Of a stretch of DNA of 15,132 nucleotides, positions 7,167-13,893 are shown piece by piece. Source of the DNA: G020353235 sp035528295 (GTDB lineage: Bacteria; Chloroflexota; Dehalococcoidia; Dehalococcoidales; JAUYDJ01). The DNA is taken from NCBI GenBank assembly GCA_035528295.1, contig DATKYY010000044.1, positions 1-15,132 of the forward strand, read 5' to 3'. The first letter of the stretch is position 1; every line of letters begins with the position of its first letter. The notes beneath the pieces were generated by a model. It did not search any database. It saw only the letters and a list, made by a program, of their open reading frames with translations, and was not told the DNA's origin. Both the position numbers and the translations under genes were made by a program.

Positions 7167-7616
7167 CTACTTTTTCTTAGCTCTCCTTTCCTTCTGACGA
7201 CAGCGATAACAATAGCCGGTCATCCGAACCTCGGTACCGACAATGTCAAAGTCCTTGGCTTCGGAGACACTGCGTTTGACCTGACGAGATATGGGATAAT
7301 GAAACTCAATAACCCGCCCGCAGTCAAGACACACCAGGTGGTGATGCTCGGAAGGGGGCTTCACTTCATAGTGATGGTGGGCTTCATCAAAGTGGACTTC
7401 CTCCACCAGACCCAGTGCCTTGAACTTCTGCAGGGCGCGGTAAACCGTGGACAGGCTGATACCGGGCTGCTGCTCCCGAGCCTGGCGATAGAGCTCATAA
7501 GCATCAAGGTGCCCCTTCCTCTGACGGATAATCTCCAGAAGCAACGCCCGCTGCTGGGTGACCCTTAGTCCGGCGCCGCTTAAGGCTCTCCGGTTCTTCT
7601 CTTTAGATATAACCAT
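7167..7616 (-). CDS. Fur-family metalloregulator
   Basis: A 149-residue DNA-binding repressor. The winged helix covers about 12-75 (LRVTQQRALLLEII; recognition region LSTVYRALQKFKALGLV). The C-terminal dimer domain has EAHHHYEVKPPSEHHH (78-93) and two structural-zinc pairs, C96-x2-C99 and C136-x2-C139. Position next to feoAB points to iron sensing (Fur), but PerR- or Zur-like sensing cannot be excluded from sequence. The ATG at 7616 is preferred to the in-frame TTG two codons upstream (7622). No clear Shine-Dalgarno is seen. It heads the operon and probably represses its own promoter at 7651-7679. The tail is strongly basic (RRAKKK). Confidence 0.9.
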   Translation of the reverse strand: MVISKEKNRRALSGAGLRVTQQRALLLEIIRQRKGHLDAYELYRQAREQQPGISLSTVYRALQKFKALGLVEEVHFDEAHHHYEVKPPSEHHHLVCLDCGRVIEFHYPISRQVKRSVSEAKDFDIVGTEVRMTGYCYRCRQKERRAKKK

Positions 7617-7626
7617 AATCAATTAT

Positions 7627-7647
7627 TGCTAATGCGACCCATTTGCA
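7627..7647. promoter_or_regulatory. 21-bp palindromic operator for the Fur-family regulator
   Basis: The outer arms are TGC.AATG and CATT.GCA around a central base, with 8 of 10 positions symmetric. It lies 3 bases downstream of the -10 box of the iron operon, over the expected transcription start, so a bound dimer would block transcription. Size and symmetry suit Fur-family sites; the exact sequence is not the E. coli Fur box. Confidence 0.5.
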
Positions 7648-7650
7648 TCT

Positions 7651-7679
7651 ATTATAGCCGACAGCTAAATATTTGTCAA
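7651..7679 (-). promoter_or_regulatory. Consensus sigma-70 promoter of the fur-feoA-feoB operon
   Basis: On the minus strand TTGACA (7674-7679) and TATAAT (7651-7656) are both perfect matches and are spaced by exactly 17 bases. Transcription would start near 7644, about 28 bases before the ATG at 7616. A promoter this strong needs a repressor, in line with the palindrome just downstream. Confidence 0.85.
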
Positions 7680-7703
7680 CTCTAACCGGGAAAATTATCG
7701 GGC

Positions 7704-8522
7704 TTAGCAGCGCCTTTTTATTTCGGGGAGAGCATCCCGGGCTGCCTGTGCCCCCAGCAAAATGAGCTTCTGAGCCTGATGAAAGTCACCAACCCCGATA
7801 TGGGCTACCTGAGGCTCAATGACAATATCAGCCCCCTTCAGGCCGGACTCAATCAGGAGATAAGAACCGATATATATCGATTGCATAATCACGTTAATGA
7901 TGTTGAGCTTTTTGAACTCCCCGCCCCGCCGGGCGCGAACACCTGGCTCCGGGATTACGTTCACCGCGATGATGATATCGGCCCCCATCTGTTTCAGAAC
8001 GCTTACCGGCACCGGGTTGACCAGCCCACCATCAACCAGACACCGGTTCCGCCACTTGACCACGGTAAAGATTACCGGAATTGAAATGCTGGCTCTTACT
8101 GCCTCTAATACCGAGCCCTCGTTGATGACCACTTCTTCACCGGTCATGATATCGGTAGCCACACAGGCCAGGGGGATTTTTAAATCGGCAAAGTTTACAT
8201 CGCCCATAGTCCGCTTCATGAAATCTTTAAGCTTCCGGCCCTGAATGAAGCCGGTTTTGGGCAGCGTCAGGTCGGTCAGCGGCGCCAACCGCTTCCAGCC
8301 CACCTCCAGGGCTAAAGCCCCTATCCGATGGGCGTCACTGCCCTGGGCATAGAGGGCACCAATGGCTGCTCCGGCACTGGTGCCGGCAATCAGGTCAATC
8401 GGGATACCTTCTTTTTCCAGGACTTCCAGCACCCCGATGTGAGCCAGCCCCCGGGCCGCCCCACTACCCAGAGCCAGACCTATCTTCTTTTTTTTGCGGA
8501 ACAATTTAGCCCGCCTCTTCAT
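7704..8522 (-). CDS. Patatin-like phospholipase / RssA-type serine hydrolase
   Basis: A 272-residue lipid acyl hydrolase of the patatin family. The oxyanion loop GSGAARG is at 19-25, the nucleophile elbow GTSAG at 47-51 (Ser49) and the catalytic aspartate motif DGG at 164-166 (Asp164), so the Ser-Asp dyad is complete. The N-terminus is basic (MKRRAKLFRKKKK) and there is no signal peptide, so it is likely cytosolic or peripheral to the membrane. The single-domain size matches bacterial RssA/YchK-like proteins. It overlaps the end of the DoxX-like gene by 17 bases and is the last gene of the herA run. Patatin lipases also serve as membrane-degrading effectors in some anti-phage systems, but nothing here proves that role. 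Confidence 0.9.
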   Translation of the reverse strand: MKRRAKLFRKKKKIGLALGSGAARGLAHIGVLEVLEKEGIPIDLIAGTSAGAAIGALYAQGSDAHRIGALALEVGWKRLAPLTDLTLPKTGFIQGRKLKDFMKRTMGDVNFADLKIPLACVATDIMTGEEVVINEGSVLEAVRASISIPVIFTVVKWRNRCLVDGGLVNPVPVSVLKQMGADIIIAVNVIPEPGVRARRGGEFKKLNIINVIMQSIYIGSYLLIESGLKGADIVIEPQVAHIGVGDFHQAQKLILLGAQAARDALPEIKRRC

Positions 8523-9021
8523 TATTTACGGGCCGCTTTTCGGCCCAGAACCAGGAATTGATATTGAAGAAACTGACCCGAACCAGGAATAAAATAGCCA
8601 GGGCTAATAACAGCATCACTACATCCAGGACCAGGGCGCCGATGGTCAATATTCTGAGCCGGGCAATCTCCTCCAGTATGCCGAAACAGCCACAGGGCTG
8701 GTCGCCGAATCCATGAGCAATCAGCCAGCTATTATTGGCTATAAAGATAGCAATCAGCCCCAACGCCAGAGCGGCAGCGGGCCGGGCCAAAATGCCGGTA
8801 ATTAACAGCAAGCCGACGGCTATCTCAACGACCGGCAGCCAGAGATAAATTAGCGGGGCGAAGGGCAGTAAGAAATCGGCGAAGGGGGTAAAGAAAATGA
8901 AGAAAACATCATATTCATTTAACAATTTACCCACCCCGGACAAAAGAAAGATTAGCCCCAGGACGATACCTGCCCCCAGCCCGACCCAGCGTTTAAAGCG
9001 AACTGATTTTATTATCCCCAC
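8506..9021 (-). CDS. DoxX/MauE-like four-helix membrane protein
   Basis: A 171-residue membrane protein with four hydrophobic helices (about 13-31, 52-74, 81-102, 124-149). Between helices 3 and 4 lies FGDQPCGCFG, with Cys110 and Cys112 in the CGCFG motif typical of MauE and related DoxX-like proteins, which are tied to thiol/disulfide or quinone redox. The start is GTG at 9021, inside the 3' end of herA (10-base overlap), with GAGGAG just upstream, so translation is coupled. The following patatin gene overlaps by 17 bases. The exact redox role is not known. Confidence 0.78.
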   Translation of the reverse strand: MGIIKSVRFKRWVGLGAGIVLGLIFLLSGVGKLLNEYDVFFIFFTPFADFLLPFAPLIYLWLPVVEIAVGLLLITGILARPAAALALGLIAIFIANNSWLIAHGFGDQPCGCFGILEEIARLRILTIGALVLDVVMLLLALAILFLVRVSFFNINSWFWAEKRPVNNEEAG

Positions 9022-10622
9022 AGCTCCTCAATGTCCTTTTCCGCCTGCTCTTTAGTCTCCGGCCCTCCCCCCGATGTCAGCTCTTTATAGGAGCGGGCAG
9101 AGCCATACTCCCTCGTCTTGATTACCACCGGCATCGGTAAGGCATGACCAAAGATTAACGCCTGCTGCCTCGATTCCAGCCTGGCCAGCACCGATTTAAG
9201 CTCGCTCTTACCCGATACCCCGGCCAGGACACTATCAATGTCCCGCTCATTGTCCAGAAGGCAGACAATCTTGGTCCCCATCTGCGACATTACCTCACTG
9301 TCAATGCCACTGGGGCGCTGGTCAATCACCAGCAGGGTAACATTATACTTGCGCATCTCGCGGGCAATGGTGCCGAAGATGGTCTGGCTGGAGACCTCGG
9401 GGTTAAGGAACTTGTGCGCTTCCTCAATGGTTATCACCAGGGGGCGGGGGCGCGCACCAGCCTCACCCATCGCCCTTTCCATCCGGTCGCGATATTGGGC
9501 ATGGATGCGGCGGGTGAGCAAATTGGCCACCAGAACATAGGCGGTAATATCGGTATAGCGGCCGAACTCCAGCACCACATTTATACCCCGGTCAAGATAG
9601 TCCAGAGCGCTCTTTACCGGGTTATCCGGAGCCTGCGGCACCAGAAAGGGGAGCCGGCCGATGGTCTGCAGCCCCCGCAGCAGGTTCTGAAAGGTGCTCT
9701 CATGGATACTCAGCTCCATGAGCAGTTCTTTCGCCTCTTTACTCTCCCTCAGGTCAAGGGTGCTCTGCAACCAGCTCTTACCCAGCCGCCGGCGCAGCTG
9801 ATATACCGCTTCTACGGCTGGCTCGGTAAGATTCAGCGTCTGCCGCAGCAGGGCTACATCCTCCGGCTCTATTTCGTCATAGCCGATTCTGACCACAAAA
9901 TCGGTCTTCACATTTCGGCGCCGCGAACTCTCCTCATCAAGGGTGAAAACAGCCACGCTGGAGGGGAAAAGCTGTTTCAGCGACTTGACCGCCCGGCCCC
10001 CCTCGCTGCTGCCCGCCCAGCCGTATTCACTGTGCATGTCAAAGATTAAGTTCACCGCCGTGCTCTTCTGCAGCATGCCGATGAGCAAGATGCGGGTCAA
10101 AAAAGTCTTGCCGGTGCCGCTCTTGCCGAAGACACCATTTGAGCGCTTGACCAGCTCTTCCAGGTCAAGGCAGATCTTGGTCTCCATATCCAGCGGCGTC
10201 CCGATGTAGAACCTTCTCTCGTCCTCTTTGCCGAAGACCAGCTCCACATCGCGCTGTGAAGCCAGATTTACCACCGAGAAGTGGCTGGGCACCGTCTTCA
10301 CCGGCTGGGGCCCTTCCAGCATACTGGCGGCATCACCGCCAATGGTGAGGTAGGACATCACCCGCAGTGTGCCGTAGGTCGCCGTGCCGGCCAGTACCTC
10401 AGCGACAAAGTCATCGGAGACATCGGGCGGGGTAATGGCCAGCTTGGGGTCGGTTAACCCCAGACTGATATCGGTTATCATGCCGAAGAAGCGCCGCTTC
10501 TGCCCTTCAACAGTAACATAGCGCCCCACCGCCATATCCTCCACCGATACCGGGCTGTCCAGCTTGACATCCACCCCCTTCTCCAGGGAACCGGAGGTAA
10601 CTATACCCAGCCGCTCGGTCAT
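9012..10622 (-). CDS. herA: HerA-type DNA translocase ATPase
   Basis: A 536-residue FtsK/HerA superfamily ATPase. The N-terminal HAS-barrel is at about 5-60 (LGIVTSGSLEKGVDVKL...GRYVTV). The RecA-like core has Walker A GKSGTGKT (166-173), Walker B LVITIEEAH (395-403, Glu400/Glu401) and a sensor/Arg region DQRPSGID (434-441). HerA forms a hexameric ring that pumps DNA and partners NurA for end resection; bacterial HerA-nuclease pairs also act in phage defence. Its ATG overlaps the stop of the upstream HAS-barrel-like gene as ATGA. nurA lies about 1.4 kb upstream on the same strand. All ATPase motifs are intact. Confidence 0.92.
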   Translation of the reverse strand: MTERLGIVTSGSLEKGVDVKLDSPVSVEDMAVGRYVTVEGQKRRFFGMITDISLGLTDPKLAITPPDVSDDFVAEVLAGTATYGTLRVMSYLTIGGDAASMLEGPQPVKTVPSHFSVVNLASQRDVELVFGKEDERRFYIGTPLDMETKICLDLEELVKRSNGVFGKSGTGKTFLTRILLIGMLQKSTAVNLIFDMHSEYGWAGSSEGGRAVKSLKQLFPSSVAVFTLDEESSRRRNVKTDFVVRIGYDEIEPEDVALLRQTLNLTEPAVEAVYQLRRRLGKSWLQSTLDLRESKEAKELLMELSIHESTFQNLLRGLQTIGRLPFLVPQAPDNPVKSALDYLDRGINVVLEFGRYTDITAYVLVANLLTRRIHAQYRDRMERAMGEAGARPRPLVITIEEAHKFLNPEVSSQTIFGTIAREMRKYNVTLLVIDQRPSGIDSEVMSQMGTKIVCLLDNERDIDSVLAGVSGKSELKSVLARLESRQQALIFGHALPMPVVIKTREYGSARSYKELTSGGGPETKEQAEKDIEELWG

Positions 10623-11221
10623 GGTCTAATCCTCCCCAGAATTGCCTTCAGCTGGCTCAGCTGACCGCTGAGCAGTATGGCCAGCTCTCTAGCGGCGGCC
10701 ACCAGAAAGTCGCGCCGATCTTCATACGCCTGACTCATCTGGCGCAGTACCGCCGCAATAAGCTCATCACTGGAAATGGGAAGAGAGGTGTTAATCAGGA
10801 TATTGAGGAAGTCAAAGGACTGGCTGAAATCTTTGACTTCCGCCGGGGGGCAAAGATAAACAAAGCCGTGGATTCGGGCTGGCTTGGGGGGCAGGTAGTG
10901 ATGAAGCCTATCACCCTGCCGGTGCCCGACGACCAGGGCGCTGAATTCACTTCTAAACAGCTTCAAAAGCTGGGGGCTCTGGCGGTAGATTTCCTCCTCA
11001 GACACCTCGTCTTTGCCGCGGGCAATGGGGCGACGCCCCGGCTCAAGGCTGGTGGTAGTGGCGCCACAGACGACGCCGTAAAGCTCCACCGACTCGTCTC
11101 TGGTCTTTACCAGGCTGCCCAGCGGCGGTGACTGGTAAAGCTCATAGCACTGCGCCACAAAGTCAGTGGTGCTGGCGGCAACAACTTCGCCAACTCTATC
11201 CGGGTGTTCAGATGTGCTCAA
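10619..11221 (-). CDS. HAS-barrel-like HerA partner protein
   Basis: A 200-residue protein. Its N-terminal part (about 9-70: VGEVVAASTTDFVAQCYEL...PPLGSLVKTR...LYGVVCG) resembles the HAS-barrel seen at the start of HerA and in ATP synthase subunits. The C-terminal half is mostly helical (about 125-200). It has no ATPase or nuclease motif. It starts with TTG at 11221; an in-frame TGA lies 4 codons upstream, so no longer form is possible. The ribosome site GGTGAGG lies 7 bases before TTG, inside a palindromic repeat element. Its stop overlaps the herA start (ATGA), so the two proteins are made together and it probably docks on the HerA ring; that is an inference. The family call comes from pattern only. 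Confidence 0.55.
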   Translation of the reverse strand: MSTSEHPDRVGEVVAASTTDFVAQCYELYQSPPLGSLVKTRDESVELYGVVCGATTTSLEPGRRPIARGKDEVSEEEIYRQSPQLLKLFRSEFSALVVGHRQGDRLHHYLPPKPARIHGFVYLCPPAEVKDFSQSFDFLNILINTSLPISSDELIAAVLRQMSQAYEDRRDFLVAAARELAILLSGQLSQLKAILGRIRP

Positions 11222-11228
11222 TGGTGAA

Positions 11229-11275
11229 CCTCACCCCCTTAGGTTAGGAGTTAGAAGGGCTGCGCCCTTCTAACT
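11229..11275. repeat. Palindromic repeat element, left copy
   Basis: CCTCACCCCCTTA (11229-11241) is followed by a perfect 12-bp hairpin, AGTTAGAAGGGC (11249-11260) with GCCCTTCTAACT (11264-11275) around a TGC loop. An inverted relative lies at 11903-11973. On the plus strand the hairpin is followed 5 bases later by a T-run, but no plus-strand gene ends here. The conserved end supplies the ribosome site of the HAS-barrel-like gene. Confidence 0.6.
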
Positions 11276-11316
11276 TCCCCTTTTTTACCCGGCTTGCTTC
11301 TCTTGCTTCGCCTTTC

Positions 11317-11382
11317 TTACTTCTCTTTCTTTTCCTTCGGCTGCTTTTGCTTCTTTATGTTCTTTCTTCCCTTCTTACCCAC
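11317..11382 (-). CDS. Tiny lysine-rich ORF (21 residues)
   Basis: A GTG at 11382 is preceded 5 bases upstream by GGAGGAGG (11388-11395, minus strand), an excellent ribosome site. It opens 21 codons beginning MGKKGRKNIKKQ and ending KEKKEK. About half the residues are lysine and none are hydrophobic enough for a membrane helix. An in-frame ATG five codons further up (11397) would give 26 residues but overlaps the ribosome site. The 3' side stays lysine/arginine-rich in more than one frame because the strand is purine-rich, so a frameshifted longer ancestor is possible. It lies 26 bases after the lipoprotein stop. It could be a nucleic-acid-binding peptide or chance. Confidence 0.35.
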   Translation of the reverse strand: MGKKGRKNIKKQKQPKEKKEK

Positions 11383-11408
11383 CTCGGCCTCCTCCATAAT
11401 TAATTACT

Positions 11409-11864
11409 CTAATCAACGCTGTCCTCAGGCGTAACCAGTACCCTGACTGCCCAGCGGGTATTGGCGGCATTAATCATGAGATAGAATGTCCCTTTTCCTT
11501 CTATAGTAAAGATATCAGCATCCTTCTCCTGCGAGTTGACGGCGATGACTACCGGTATGTCCGGCTCTTCTACATTGTAGACCATTATCTGAAAAGTGCC
11601 TATTGACTGGTCCTTAATCTCCGAAGGTACATGCCCCCAGTCAATAACCCAGGACTCACTCTCAATGGTAAACGGGTCGGTGGTCTTGGTACCGATACCT
11701 GTCCACTCGGCAACCAGCTCCGCCCCCGCACCCGCCAGCGCTATCACCTCCGGTTGCACCTCTGATTCCGCACCCGCCGGCGCTCCCATCTTAGGCGTTT
11801 GCATCAAACAACCACCCAGCCCCAGAACCGCGATAGCTAAAAGTGATAATAATACCCGCTTCAT
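11409..11864 (-). CDS. Predicted lipoprotein of unknown function
   Basis: A 151-residue secreted lipoprotein. The N-terminus MKRVLLSLLAIAVLGLGGC is a type II signal peptide with lipobox LGGC and lipidated Cys19. After a flexible stretch, the mature domain (about 45-150) alternates beta-type segments (FTIESESWVIDWGHV, GTFQIMVYNVEE, IPVVIAVNSQEKDADIFTIEGKGTFYLMI, WAVRVLV), suggesting a small beta-sandwich on the outer face of the membrane. I recognise no catalytic motif or named family. It lies between two inverted palindromic repeat elements and between nurA and the HAS-barrel/herA genes, which are not functionally related to it in any obvious way. Confidence 0.8.
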   Translation of the reverse strand: MKRVLLSLLAIAVLGLGGCLMQTPKMGAPAGAESEVQPEVIALAGAGAELVAEWTGIGTKTTDPFTIESESWVIDWGHVPSEIKDQSIGTFQIMVYNVEEPDIPVVIAVNSQEKDADIFTIEGKGTFYLMINAANTRWAVRVLVTPEDSVD

Positions 11865-11902
11865 TATATCTTATATCATCCCCTCTCCCAAAACGGCAGT
11901 TT

Positions 11903-11973
11903 AAGAGGGCGTTAGCCCTCTTTCGATTATACTCCCCCTCTCCTCGGAGGAGAGGGGGATAAAGGGGGTGAGG
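11903..11973. repeat. Palindromic repeat element, right copy (inverted)
   Basis: Two hairpins stand in tandem: AAGAGGGC (11903-11910) with GCCCTCTT (11915-11922), 8 bp, and CCCCCTCTCCT (11934-11944) with AGGAGAGGGGG (11948-11958), 11 bp around CGG. TAAAGGGGGTGAGG follows (11960-11973). Read on the minus strand, the order CCTCACCCCCTTTA, then hairpins, matches the left element at 11229 in opposite orientation. There is no T-run on either strand at the end, so it is not a plain terminator. Confidence 0.6.
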
Positions 11974-11982
11974 TCAATGACC

Positions 11983-13182
11983 TTATACCCACCTTGTTCT
12001 TTTGCTCTGGCTCTTGGCGGAGGTGAGGGTGGGCAGGCGTTCCTCAACCAGCAATGACTCCACCAGCTGCCAGAAGTTCTCCCTATCGGCGGTGGTGATT
12101 ACCGCCCGCTCGTGGGCTTCACTCAGCGCCACCGGGTAGCCCAGCCCGCGCCGGCACTGGTCCAGAACCAGACTATGAACCAGATTAAGCAAAGCCTCAT
12201 CGGTGGCGACCCACTTCGGCATCTCTATCCGGGCGACCTCATCTTCCAGCCTGATATAGCTGAAACAGACCTGGTGCTCGCCGTAGTGCTTCCGCACTAC
12301 TGATGACTGGCTGATAAAGACGGGTGACCTCTGTCCTTCACTCAATAGATTAAAGAAAAGCTCCCGGTCCTGAACCCCGGCTACTTTATCGCACTCTTTT
12401 TCTTTACCCTGCGGGCAGTTAAGGTCACAGTCGGGAGGCTCATAGGGGCACAAGGCCAGACGGAGCACATTGACCACATCAGTGCTGCGGGGAAAGCTGA
12501 TGTAGCTGGCCAGAGCCAGCCGCCGCAGCTTACTTAGCTTTTTTAGTGCCTCAAGATGGCGGAGAAAGCCCTCCCCCAGCATTGCCCCGGTGACAAAATC
12601 GGGGTAAGCCTCCAGCCCCCACAGGATAAGCGAGCCATCAACCAGCGCCAGCAGCGGGCTATCCGGGGGCAACTCGGCCGCCAGTTCGGCCAGCTGGCGG
12701 CACTCTTCAACCGCCCGCTTGATACCGAGCAGTGTACCTTCAATGAGCTGCTCCCGCCCCCTGGCCGGCACAATCACCAGGTCTTTGTCCTCGGCATAGA
12801 GGCGGGGAAAGCTGTCCAGGACAGCGCTAGGCTCCGCCCCGTAGTGAAGCATAGCCGCGCCGATATTGATTAAGTAGCACCGGGTGGACTTATGGCGGTC
12901 AACATCAATATGGGAGCCATCAGTGGCCAGAATATTGAATTCCGGGGGCGGGGGCGGGGCTTCATAGCCCTGACTGAGTCCGTCCATCAGGTCTGCCACC
13001 AGCCAGGTAATTTTGCCCCGACTGATGGCGATTTTTCGCTTCAGTTCAGTCAGGTCAATGGCTTCGCTACCGGCAATCTCCAGGGCATACTGCCGACGAC
13101 GGTTTCTCTCTTCAGTGCCCGCTCCCAGCCGGGCAACCATACCACCGACCTGTGCCGCCAGCTTGCTTAAATCCAGTGACAT
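11983..13182 (-). CDS. nurA: NurA-domain nuclease
   Basis: A 399-residue nuclease of the NurA family, the usual partner of HerA. The first catalytic motif is ATDGSHI (86-92, Asp88) and a second acidic motif is LALVDGSL (178-185, Asp182). A C-terminal SEAHERAVIT segment (354-363) carries further conserved acidic/His residues. An unusual insert holds four cysteines (C245-x6-C252-x3-C256-x7-C264), a possible zinc or Fe-S site. The frame is open to 13404, but that extension would overlap the divergent LysE gene and reads like its shadow; ATG 13182 (MSLDLSKLAAQ) is the natural start. No strong ribosome site is seen. It is separated from herA by the HAS-barrel-like gene and a repeat-bordered lipoprotein cassette. 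Confidence 0.85.
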   Translation of the reverse strand: MSLDLSKLAAQVGGMVARLGAGTEERNRRRQYALEIAGSEAIDLTELKRKIAISRGKITWLVADLMDGLSQGYEAPPPPPEFNILATDGSHIDVDRHKSTRCYLINIGAAMLHYGAEPSAVLDSFPRLYAEDKDLVIVPARGREQLIEGTLLGIKRAVEECRQLAELAAELPPDSPLLALVDGSLILWGLEAYPDFVTGAMLGEGFLRHLEALKKLSKLRRLALASYISFPRSTDVVNVLRLALCPYEPPDCDLNCPQGKEKECDKVAGVQDRELFFNLLSEGQRSPVFISQSSVVRKHYGEHQVCFSYIRLEDEVARIEMPKWVATDEALLNLVHSLVLDQCRRGLGYPVALSEAHERAVITTADRENFWQLVESLLVEERLPTLTSAKSQSKRTRWV

Positions 13183-13211
13183 TTTTACTATCTGACCAAT
13201 CTCTATGCCAC

Positions 13212-13241
13212 AGTATAAAGCATCAAAGTCAGCTAACTCAA
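13212..13241 (-). promoter_or_regulatory. Candidate nurA promoter
   Basis: On the minus strand TTGAGT (13236-13241) and TATACT (13212-13217) are spaced by 18 bases. Transcription would start near 13205, about 23 bases before the nurA ATG at 13182. Confidence 0.5.
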
Positions 13242-13254
13242 GCCAAAACAAGTA

Positions 13255-13263
13255 TGCTACAAT
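13255..13263 (+). promoter_or_regulatory. Extended -10 promoter of the LysE-type gene
   Basis: TGCTACAAT (13255-13263) is a TG-n extended -10 with TACAAT matching 5 of 6 consensus bases; no good -35 is visible. The predicted start of transcription, near 13270, is only about 3 bases before the ATG at 13273, and there is no Shine-Dalgarno, so the mRNA may be leaderless. Confidence 0.4.
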
Positions 13264-13272
13264 TAAGCCAAT

Positions 13273-13884
13273 ATGCTTCCCATTCTCCTGAGCGTGGTCG
13301 TCATTTCCCTCTCCGGGGTAATGGCGCCGGGACCGATGTTTGCCGTAACCCTGGCCAAAAGCTACCGTTCGCCGTGGGCGGGGGCACTGGTATCCCTGGG
13401 GCATGCCATCATTGAAGTCCCCCTGATACTGCTCATCTACTTCGGCTTTGCCCAGTTCTTTCAGAACAGCATGGTCCAGTTCGGCTTGAGCATCGCCGGG
13501 GGCGGCATGATTATCTGGCTCGGCATTGCCATGTTTCGCGCCCGAACCGAGGTAGTCCGCCAGGGCAAAGACCTGCCCTATAATGCCTTCGTCGCCGGCG
13601 TCTTCACCAGCGGCTTCAACCCCTTCTTTCTGGTCTGGTGGGCGACCATCGGCAGTATGCTGGTGATGAAGTTTCTGGACTTCGGCACCAGCGGCTTAAT
13701 CACCTTCATTCTTGTGCACTGGCTTTGTGACTTCGCCTGGCTGTCGCTGGTATCAATATTTATCTACCGCACCCACTCCATGTGGAACCGAAAGTTTCAG
13801 GAGTGGCTTTTTATCGCCTGCAGCCTGTTACTGGTGGGGTTCGGGGGTTGGTTTGTCTTCTCCGGAATTCAGATAGTAATTTAA
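13273..13884 (+). CDS. LysE/RhtB-family exporter
   Basis: A 203-residue inner-membrane protein with about six helices. The family signature near the N-terminus, APGPMFAVTLAKSYRSPWAG followed by ALVSLGHAIIE, marks the LysE/RhtB group of amino-acid and small-metabolite exporters. A conserved NPFF motif sits in the middle (SGFNPFFLVWW). The length is typical. The substrate cannot be told from sequence. The ATG lies very close to an extended -10, with no ribosome site. The deacetylase-family gene starts 9 bases downstream, so the two form an operon; export of a deacetylation product is a speculative link. Confidence 0.88.
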   Translation: MLPILLSVVVISLSGVMAPGPMFAVTLAKSYRSPWAGALVSLGHAIIEVPLILLIYFGFAQFFQNSMVQFGLSIAGGGMIIWLGIAMFRARTEVVRQGKDLPYNAFVAGVFTSGFNPFFLVWWATIGSMLVMKFLDFGTSGLITFILVHWLCDFAWLSLVSIFIYRTHSMWNRKFQEWLFIACSLLLVGFGGWFVFSGIQIVI

Positions 13885-13893
13885 GGAGCGACG

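Noticed and set aside
9414..10049. 211-codon plus-strand ORF inside herA
   Set aside because: It is antisense to the Walker B to Walker A region of an intact ATPase and has no recognisable domain.
11249..11287. Intrinsic terminator on the plus strand (hairpin then T-run)
   Set aside because: No plus-strand gene ends nearby; the hairpin is better explained as part of the paired repeat elements.
13183..13404. 74-residue N-terminal extension of NurA
   Set aside because: It overlaps the divergent LysE-type gene by 132 bases, reads like an antisense shadow and would pass through both promoters; the ATG at 13182 fits the family.
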